Assembly (NCBI RefSeq): GCF_016907695.1
Contig: NZ_JAFBCK010000001.1
Location: forward strand, 7,552,001 to 7,616,000
Length of the DNA: 64,000 nt
Direction: 5' to 3'
Origin: Actinokineospora baliensis
GTDB lineage: Bacteria > Actinomycetota > Actinomycetes > Mycobacteriales > Pseudonocardiaceae
Positions 58,955-64,000 of this stretch are shown here, piece after piece (the first letter of the stretch is position 1; each line of letters opens with the position of its first letter). Both the position numbers and the translations under genes were made by a program. The notes under the pieces are model-generated. The model worked only from the letters and a program-made list of their open reading frames with translations. It was not told where the DNA came from and searched no databases.

Positions 58955-59788
58955 ATGAACAAGATCTACACGAGCGAAGAGGGCAGGCTGGCGATCCTGG
59001 GGCAGTACCAGCGAGCACTGGCGAGGTGGCCGGTGCCCGCGCGGCAGATGCGGGTGCCGACGCGGGAGGGGGAGACGTTCGTCGTCGTGAGTGGGCCTGA
59101 GGGTGCGCCGCCGGTGGTGTTGTTGCACGGGTCGGGAGCGAACGCGGCGATGTGGGCGGGGGACGTGGCCGCGTGGGCGGCGGACTTTCGCGTGTACGCC
59201 GTCGACGTGATCGGGGAGCCCGGGTTGTCGGCGCCGTCACGGCCGGAGTTGGCGGCTTACGCCGGTTGGCTCGATGACGTGTTTGACCACTTCGGACTCA
59301 GCAGTGCCGCCGTCGTCGGCGCGTCACTCGGTGGGTGGCTGGCGTTGGACTACGCGACACGACGGGCGGAGCGGATCGACCGGTTGGTGTTGCTGTGCCC
59401 GGCCGGGATCGGCAGGCAGAAGGTCGCGGTTCTGCTGAAAGCCCTGCTGTACAAGCCGTTCGGCCGGTGGGGCATGCGCCGATCCATCAAGGCGGTGGCC
59501 GGGGTCGACGCCAGGGAGATGCCGGAGGTCTCGGACTACCTCGTGCTGACGTTCACCCACTTCCGGCCACGCCGAGAGCAGCTCCCCGTCTTCTCCGACG
59601 ACGCCCTCCGCGCGCTCACCATGCCGGTGTTGGCCATCGTCGGCGAGAAGGACGCGATGCTCGACTCCCAAGGAACGGCCAGGCGCCTGACAAGTACCGT
59701 TCCGCACGCCCAGGTTTCGGTGCTGCCTGGAGTCGGCCACTCCATCATCGGTCAAACGCGACGGGTGCTTGTGTTCTTGCGCGCTTGA
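58955..59788 (+). CDS. Alpha/beta hydrolase
   Basis: Cytosolic hydrolase of 277 aa. The oxyanion motif is LLHGSGANAAMW, the nucleophile S124 is in VGASLGG, the acid is in IVGEKDAM and the base His in GVGHSI. Substrate unknown; resemblance is to carboxylesterase or lipase-like members. ATG 58955 lies at the end of an A/T-rich promoter region (58916-58954, including CTATAAGGTTGATAG), which differs sharply from its GC-rich surroundings and may hold a repressor site. The last 44 bases overlap the convergent epimerase gene. Confidence 0.88.
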   Translation: MNKIYTSEEGRLAILGQYQRALARWPVPARQMRVPTREGETFVVVSGPEGAPPVVLLHGSGANAAMWAGDVAAWAADFRVYAVDVIGEPGLSAPSRPELAAYAGWLDDVFDHFGLSSAAVVGASLGGWLALDYATRRAERIDRLVLLCPAGIGRQKVAVLLKALLYKPFGRWGMRRSIKAVAGVDAREMPEVSDYLVLTFTHFRPRREQLPVFSDDALRALTMPVLAIVGEKDAMLDSQGTARRLTSTVPHAQVSVLPGVGHSIIGQTRRVLVFLRA

Positions 59789-60719
59789 CAAGGTCGGTGG
59801 CGGCGTCGGGCCAGGTCGGGTAGTCGAAGGTGAAGCCCGCTTCCAGGAGGCGGGTCGGGACCACGCGGCGACTCTTGAGGAGTAGCTCGGTGTCGGAGCG
59901 CAGGGCGAAGGCACCGATCTCCGCCATCCACTTGGTGGCGGGGAGTCCGACGGGCATTCGCCATGTTCGGCGGAGGGCGCGGATGAAGTCGCGCTGGGGA
60001 AGGGGATTGGGCGCGGCCAGGTTGACCGGACCGTCGAGGTGGTCATGATCGAGGAGGAAGGTCACCGCGCGGAGAAAATCCCGGGCGTGGATCCACGAGA
60101 CGTACTGCCTGCCGCCCGCTACCGGGCCGCCGAGGGCGAGGCGGGCCATCCAGGAGAGGACGTCGAACACGCTGCCGGGGTCGGGGCTCATGACCATGGC
60201 GGTTCGGAGCGCGACTTTGCGGGTGGACGGTGTGTCGGCTTGTTGTTGGGCGAGTTCCCACTGCTTGGCGATCTCGACGCTGAAGGCCCAGTAGGCGGGA
60301 ACGTCGGGTTCGTCGCCTCCGATGATGCCGGTCGGTTCGTCGTTGGGGGCGTCGTAGCGGTGGGCGTAGATGGTGGCGGTGCTCATCTGCAGCCACACCC
60401 GTGGCGGCGCGGAAGCGGCAGCGATCGCTTCGCCCACCACCGCCGTTGAGTCCACACGGGACTCCATCATCTCCCGCAGGTTCTCTTCGGTGTACCGGCA
60501 ACTGACGCTGCGCCCGGCCAGGTTGATCACCGCGTCGCACCCGTCGATCTCCGACGACCACGACCCGAGCGCGCGACCGTCCCACGCCACCGACCGAATC
60601 CCGCCGCCCACGTCGGCGGCCCGCCTGCTCAACACGACCACCTCGTGCCCGGCGGCGGCGAGCGCGCGGCTGAGGAATCCCCCGACATTCCCGGTCCCGC
60701 CGGGCAGCACGATCTTCAT
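59745..60719 (-). CDS. TIGR01777-type NAD-dependent epimerase/dehydratase
   Basis: SDR-fold protein of 324 aa. The Rossmann motif is LPGGTGNVGGFL, the family pattern INLAGRSVSCRYTEENLREM is typical of the SulA/YfcH (TIGR01777) group, and VSWIHARDFLRAV and VNLAAPNPLPQRDF follow. Unlike most of the group, it has Tyr-x-x-x-Lys poorly conserved, so activity is doubtful. ATG 60719 is chosen over an upstream ATG because it begins at the first beta strand. Its end overlaps the hydrolase gene by 44 bases. Confidence 0.86.
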   Translation of the reverse strand: MKIVLPGGTGNVGGFLSRALAAAGHEVVVLSRRAADVGGGIRSVAWDGRALGSWSSEIDGCDAVINLAGRSVSCRYTEENLREMMESRVDSTAVVGEAIAAASAPPRVWLQMSTATIYAHRYDAPNDEPTGIIGGDEPDVPAYWAFSVEIAKQWELAQQQADTPSTRKVALRTAMVMSPDPGSVFDVLSWMARLALGGPVAGGRQYVSWIHARDFLRAVTFLLDHDHLDGPVNLAAPNPLPQRDFIRALRRTWRMPVGLPATKWMAEIGAFALRSDTELLLKSRRVVPTRLLEAGFTFDYPTWPDAATDLVKRARTQAPVAFDR

Positions 60720-60814
60720 GACCAACCCTAGCTCCACCGGGGAACCGCGACTGCGCGGATGCGCAGCAGGTCACGTGTGAGGAGACCGACGCCGTTGTTG
60801 CCTGGCGAGGCACA

Positions 60815-60850
60815 ACCCGAGCCGAGCACCCGAAGGTGCTCGGCTCGGGT
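60815..60850. terminator. Hairpin terminator
   Basis: Perfect 16-bp stem (ACCCGAGCCGAGCACC, 60815-60830) with tetraloop CGAA and complement at 60835-60850, directly downstream of the NmrA-like gene stop. Confidence 0.8.
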
Positions 60851-60855
60851 GTGGT

Positions 60856-61668
60856 CTAGGACCAGGCTCCCGCTGCCCGAGCCGCGTAGTCGGCGAACGT
60901 GCGTGCTGGACGGCCCAGCAAGTCCTCGACATTGCTTGTGGGCGCGGAGTTCTGGCCCGTGCGGAGGTAGGCGAAGAGCCCATCGAGCACGGCGACGCTC
61001 TCGGCGGGGACGCCCGCGGCGAGCAACTCCGCCGTGTACTCGGCGGGGGTGAGCTCCACGAACTCGACCGGCTGGTTGGCGGCGCGGGAGATGACCTCCA
61101 CGGCGTCGGCGAAGGTCAGCGCCTCGGGGCCGGACAGGTCGTAGGCCTTGCCGTGGTGGCCACCGCGGGTCAGCACGGTCGCGGCCACGTCGGCGATGTC
61201 CTGGGCGTCGATGAACGGCTCCGGGATCCCACCGGTCGGCAGCCCCAGCCTGCCCGACACGATCGGGCCGTGCCACAGGTCCTCGTCGAAGTTCTGGTTG
61301 AAGTTGTTGGGGCGCAAGATGGTCCACTCGACGTCGAGCGCGCTGACGGCCCGGTCCGCCGCGGCCATGCCGGGGAAGGCGTCCCCGGCCGAGCTGTCGA
61401 GGCCCCGGCCGGAGAGGACCACGAAGCGGCCGACACCGGCCGACACGGCCTGCTCGACGAACGCCTCGACCGGCGCCGGGTCGTCCGGTGCGACGAAGTA
61501 GATCGCCGAGGCGCCGGACAGCGCGCCCGCCCAGGTGTCCGGAATGGACCAGTCGAACCGGGTGGGGCTGGTGCGGGAGGCGGCCCGGACGGACTCGCCT
61601 GCGTCGTGCAGGGTGCGGTAGAGGCGGCGGCCGGTCTTGCCGGTCGCGCCGAGGACCAGGATCGTCAT
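60856..61668 (-). CDS. NmrA-like NAD(P)-binding protein
   Basis: Atypical SDR of 270 aa with ILVLGATGKTGRRL at the cofactor site and ILRPNNFNQNFDEDL in the middle, typical of NmrA/QOR2-like proteins. These act as NAD(P)H:quinone oxidoreductases or redox sensors. It is divergent from an AraC regulator (89-base gap), a common pairing in which the regulator activates or represses the oxidoreductase. A strong terminator follows. Confidence 0.88.
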   Translation of the reverse strand: MTILVLGATGKTGRRLYRTLHDAGESVRAASRTSPTRFDWSIPDTWAGALSGASAIYFVAPDDPAPVEAFVEQAVSAGVGRFVVLSGRGLDSSAGDAFPGMAAADRAVSALDVEWTILRPNNFNQNFDEDLWHGPIVSGRLGLPTGGIPEPFIDAQDIADVAATVLTRGGHHGKAYDLSGPEALTFADAVEVISRAANQPVEFVELTPAEYTAELLAAGVPAESVAVLDGLFAYLRTGQNSAPTSNVEDLLGRPARTFADYAARAAGAWS

Positions 61669-61757
61669 GCCGATCAGTCAACCGAGCCGCCCGCCGGTGG
61701 ACCATGGCCCGGCGTACGCACCGCATGCGTCATCGTCCGGCGGCTATCGTGGACGGC

Positions 61758-62576
61758 ATGGACCCGTTCGACGAGCTGCTGCGCGGTGTCCGCGCGAGCG
61801 GTGCGGACCTGCGGCAGGTGGAGGTGTCCGGCGGCGTGCGCGTCGGCGCCGTGGGGTCGCTGGTGCTGTGCGCGCCGCTGGAGGGCGACGTCACCGCCGA
61901 CGGGCGGGCCGTGCCGGTGGGCGAGACGATGATCGCGCGCGAGCCGGTGTCGATCGTCGCCGAGGGGCACCGCGCGGTGCTGTTCGTCGGCACGTACCAG
62001 GTGCGGGGCAAGGTGGGCCAGCGCCTGCTGGACGTCCTGCCGCCGCTGCTGGTGGTGCCCGACGGCGCCGGGTGCGAGTCGGTCCGCTCGTTCGTCGACT
62101 CGCAGACCCGCGGCGGCGCCCAGATCGCGCAGGACCGCCTGCTGGACTGGCTGGTCGTGTGCACCCTGCGCAGCTGGTTCGACCGGGAAGCCGCCGCCGC
62201 ACCCGGCTGGCTGCTGGCCATGGCCGACGACGCCATCGGCCCGGTGCTGCGGGCGATGCACACCAAGCCCGACCACCCGTGGACCCTCGCCGCCCTGGCC
62301 GACCAGGCGGGCGTGTCCCGCACCACCCTGGCGACCCGGTTCACCAAACTGGTCGGCGACCCCCCGCTGACCTACCTCACCGACTGGCGCATGACCCTCG
62401 CCGCCGACCTCCTCACCGACTCCACCACCACCGTCGCCGCAATAGCCCGCCAGGTCGGCTACGCCGACGCGTTCGGCTTCAGCACGGCCTTCAAGCGCTT
62501 CCACGGCACCAGCCCGAGCGACTACCGCGCGTCCTGCCGCCCGGACGCCGAGTGCGTGGACCAGGTCTGCTCGTGA
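61758..62576 (+). CDS. AraC-family regulator with cupin domain
   Basis: Regulator of 272 aa: an N-terminal cupin-like sensor (about 1-140) and a C-terminal double HTH (LAALADQAGVSRTTLATRFT and TVAAIARQVGYADAFGFSTA). FKRFHGTSPSDYR closes the domain. This class (AraC_binding_2/cupin_6) often controls a neighbouring oxidoreductase. It is divergent from the NmrA-like gene, with ACGCA/TGCGT arms at 61716-61730 as a weak operator candidate. The 184 bases after its stop show nothing recognisable. Confidence 0.9.
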   Translation: MDPFDELLRGVRASGADLRQVEVSGGVRVGAVGSLVLCAPLEGDVTADGRAVPVGETMIAREPVSIVAEGHRAVLFVGTYQVRGKVGQRLLDVLPPLLVVPDGAGCESVRSFVDSQTRGGAQIAQDRLLDWLVVCTLRSWFDREAAAAPGWLLAMADDAIGPVLRAMHTKPDHPWTLAALADQAGVSRTTLATRFTKLVGDPPLTYLTDWRMTLAADLLTDSTTTVAAIARQVGYADAFGFSTAFKRFHGTSPSDYRASCRPDAECVDQVCS

Positions 62577-62760
62577 GCTGACCGCGGGGGAAGAGGGCGC
62601 AACGGCGCAGGCAACGTCGCCGGGAGGATGGCTCATGGCGATCAGCCACCGCCGTTGAGTGACACGCCGACTGGCCGGACGCCCGTCCGCCGGGACGTCT
62701 TCTAGCGGAACACAGGTCGCCGGGAGCGGAACCTGGCTCCAGCCGGTACCGAAGAGCTCA

Positions 62761-63405
62761 TCATCCCGGGCGGCGGAGCAGGTCGCCAAGGCCTTGGGTG
62801 AGGAGGGTGAAGGCTTCCTCGGTGGCGGCTACCGCGTCCGGGTAGATCTGGTCCGGGGGGTCGCCGGTCATGGTTCGGCGGGTGTTCTCGGCTATGAGGA
62901 CTTCGAGGGTGCCGTGGAGTTGGGTGGCGACCAGGCGGGCCGTCAGGACCGGGGTGCCTTCTTCGATCAGCGCGCCCACCAGCAGCCGCCTGCTTTCCTC
63001 GCGGTACTGCGCCGCCCGGTCGGCCAGGGGCGGGTTGTCGCGGATTACCCGGTTGAGCCGGAGGACTTCTGGGTCGTCGCTGAGGCCGGTGGACGGGTGG
63101 CGGGCGGCTAGGCCTGCGAGCAGGTGGGCGCGCAGCGCGCCGTGCGGGGTCTCCCCCGGTTCGCGCGCGCGGACGACCGCCGCGGGTTCGTGGACGTGCG
63201 GTTTTCTGGGGAGTTCGAGGACGAGGTCGGCTTTGAGCGCGAAGTAGTTGAACAGCGTCTTCTTGGACACGTTGGCCGCGGCGGCGATGGCAGCGCAGGA
63301 GGCGTCGTCGAAGCCGTGGGCCTCGATGAGGTCGAGGGCGGCGGCCGACAGTTGCCGTCGGGTGGCCTCTTTCTTGCGTTCGCGCAGGCCCGGCTGATCG
63401 TCCAC
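62761..63405 (-). CDS. TetR-family repressor
   Basis: Repressor of 214 aa. The N-terminal HTH (RRQLSAAALDLIEAHGFDDA followed by CAAIAAAANVSKKTLFNYFA) is typical, the C-terminal ligand domain unspecific. It is divergent from an ABC exporter, the standard layout for a repressor that controls an efflux pump. An operator-like palindrome overlaps a perfect TATAAT -10 box for this gene (minus strand 63453-63448), suggesting autorepression. GTG 63405 is the start. Confidence 0.9.
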   Translation of the reverse strand: MDDQPGLRERKKEATRRQLSAAALDLIEAHGFDDASCAAIAAAANVSKKTLFNYFALKADLVLELPRKPHVHEPAAVVRAREPGETPHGALRAHLLAGLAARHPSTGLSDDPEVLRLNRVIRDNPPLADRAAQYREESRRLLVGALIEEGTPVLTARLVATQLHGTLEVLIAENTRRTMTGDPPDQIYPDAVAATEEAFTLLTQGLGDLLRRPG

Positions 63406-63436
63406 GCCTCGACCCTACATCAGGACTACTTGTCAT

Positions 63437-63458
63437 CCCGGTAGAAAATTATACTGGG
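63437..63458. promoter_or_regulatory. TetR operator candidate between repressor and exporter
   Basis: CCCGGTAGA-AAAT-TATACTGGG is an imperfect palindrome (seven of nine pairs) in the 79-base divergent region. The minus strand reads TATAAT across it, a consensus -10 box for the repressor gene. Confidence 0.5.
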
Positions 63459-63484
63459 TGCACTTTCCTGCTAGGGTCGGCCGG

Positions 63485-64000
63485 GTGACGACCCAGCTGC
63501 TGCGGCCGCACGCCGCGACGGTGGCGTTGATCCTGGTTCTGCAGCTGGTGCAGGCGCTCTGCCTGCTCGCCGTGCCCACGCTCAACGCCGATGTGATCGA
63601 CAACGGGGTGCTGGCCCGGGACACCGGCCACATCCTCGGCCGCGGCGGCGTCATGCTCGCGGTGACCGTGCTCCAGGCGGCCTGCGCGGCGTGCGTGGTC
63701 TACCTCGGCGCGCGGGTCGGACTCGGGATGGGCGCTGACCTGCGCGCGGCGGTCTTCGCGAAGGTCCAGCGGTTCTCCGCGCGGGACTTCACCCGGTTCG
63801 GGACGCCGACGCTGATCACCCGCACGACCAACGACGTCCGGCAGCTGCAGGTGATGGTGTTCACCACCCTGTCCACCCTGCTCAGCGCCCCTTTCCTGGC
63901 CATCGGCGGCGTGGTACTCGCCCTCGGGCAGGACGTGCCGCTCTCGGGGGTGTTGCTGGTGGCCGTCCCGGTGGCGATGGCGGTGATCGGCCTGCTGCTG
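63485..64000 (+). CDS. ABC exporter permease domain, runs off the window
   Basis: The first 172 codons of a type I ABC exporter half-transporter. Membrane helices VALILVLQLVQALCLLAVPT, then VMLAVTVLQAACAACVVYLG, with the coupling segment FSARDFTRFGTPTLITRTTN (the DxxxFxxxxxGxLxxRxxxD-like pattern) are visible. The ATPase half lies beyond the end. GTG 63485 starts it, and the frame stays open to base 64000. It is divergent from the TetR gene, so it is probably derepressed by a toxic ligand. The partner half-transporter may follow. Confidence 0.88.
   Translation, partial: MTTQLLRPHAATVALILVLQLVQALCLLAVPTLNADVIDNGVLARDTGHILGRGGVMLAVTVLQAACAACVVYLGARVGLGMGADLRAAVFAKVQRFSARDFTRFGTPTLITRTTNDVRQLQVMVFTTLSTLLSAPFLAIGGVVLALGQDVPLSGVLLVAVPVAMAVIGLLL

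Overview
The window is high-GC actinobacterial chromosome, with many GTG starts and strong G/C at third codon positions. NucS in place of a MutS/MutL system, a long arginine-rich Rho and a DUF2550 gene beside atpC fit this. The order argS-like, lysA, hom, thrC, thrB, rho, rpmE, prfA, prmC, tsaC, wecA, atpI, atpBEFHAG-D-C, DUF2550, murA, nucS is the well-known actinobacterial block (M. tuberculosis Rv1292 to Rv1321), here read from right to left. Protein style (DUF3105 proteins, Ecm-type mutase, GHKL and STAND NTPases) suggests the Pseudonocardiaceae; the genus cannot be fixed from the sequence alone.

Layout. 1-6.4 kb: a hypothetical gene, an 18-bp tandem array carrying DnaA-box-like cores, nucS, a NUDIX hydrolase, a large HTH-GHKL ATPase and an enoyl-CoA hydratase. 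6.4-10 kb: a secreted GH18 chitinase with a DasR-type operator, divergent from a two-component pair. 10-20 kb: a YiiX-like protein, a GlxA-type regulator divergent from an isochorismatase-fold hydrolase, ethylmalonyl-CoA mutase, gamma-glutamyltransferase, MurA with Asp at the usual Cys position, PduO-type adenosyltransferase, a TPR-like protein and a broken partial copy of the DUF2550 gene. 20-30 kb: F1Fo ATP synthase, in which atpC is cut off from atpD by an oppositely oriented ECF sigma factor and its predicted membrane regulator. 30-45 kb: cell-wall, translation and Rho genes, then the threonine/lysine operon, ending in an ArgS-like protein with no catalytic core. 45-53 kb: two DUF3105 paralogues, a DUF305 protein, a CdtB-like nuclease next to a ricin-fold secreted protein (a candidate binary toxin), a cation exporter, a lytic transglycosylase, a very long intergenic hairpin and a sugar-ABC ATPase.

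53-64 kb is accessory in character. A tRNA-Arg(CCG) is followed by tandem repeats that copy its 3' end, then a STAND NTPase, a lipoprotein, a type VII-style toxin and small partner, an alpha/beta hydrolase, two SDR-type oxidoreductases, AraC and TetR regulators and the start of an ABC exporter running off the window.

The clearest functional units are the ATP synthase, the lysA-hom-thrC-thrB pathway operon, and translation termination (prfA with prmC). The most unusual items are the CdtB/ricin pair, the split atp operon, the catalytic-core-less ArgS, the strand-biased 164-nt hairpin, and the 18-bp array.
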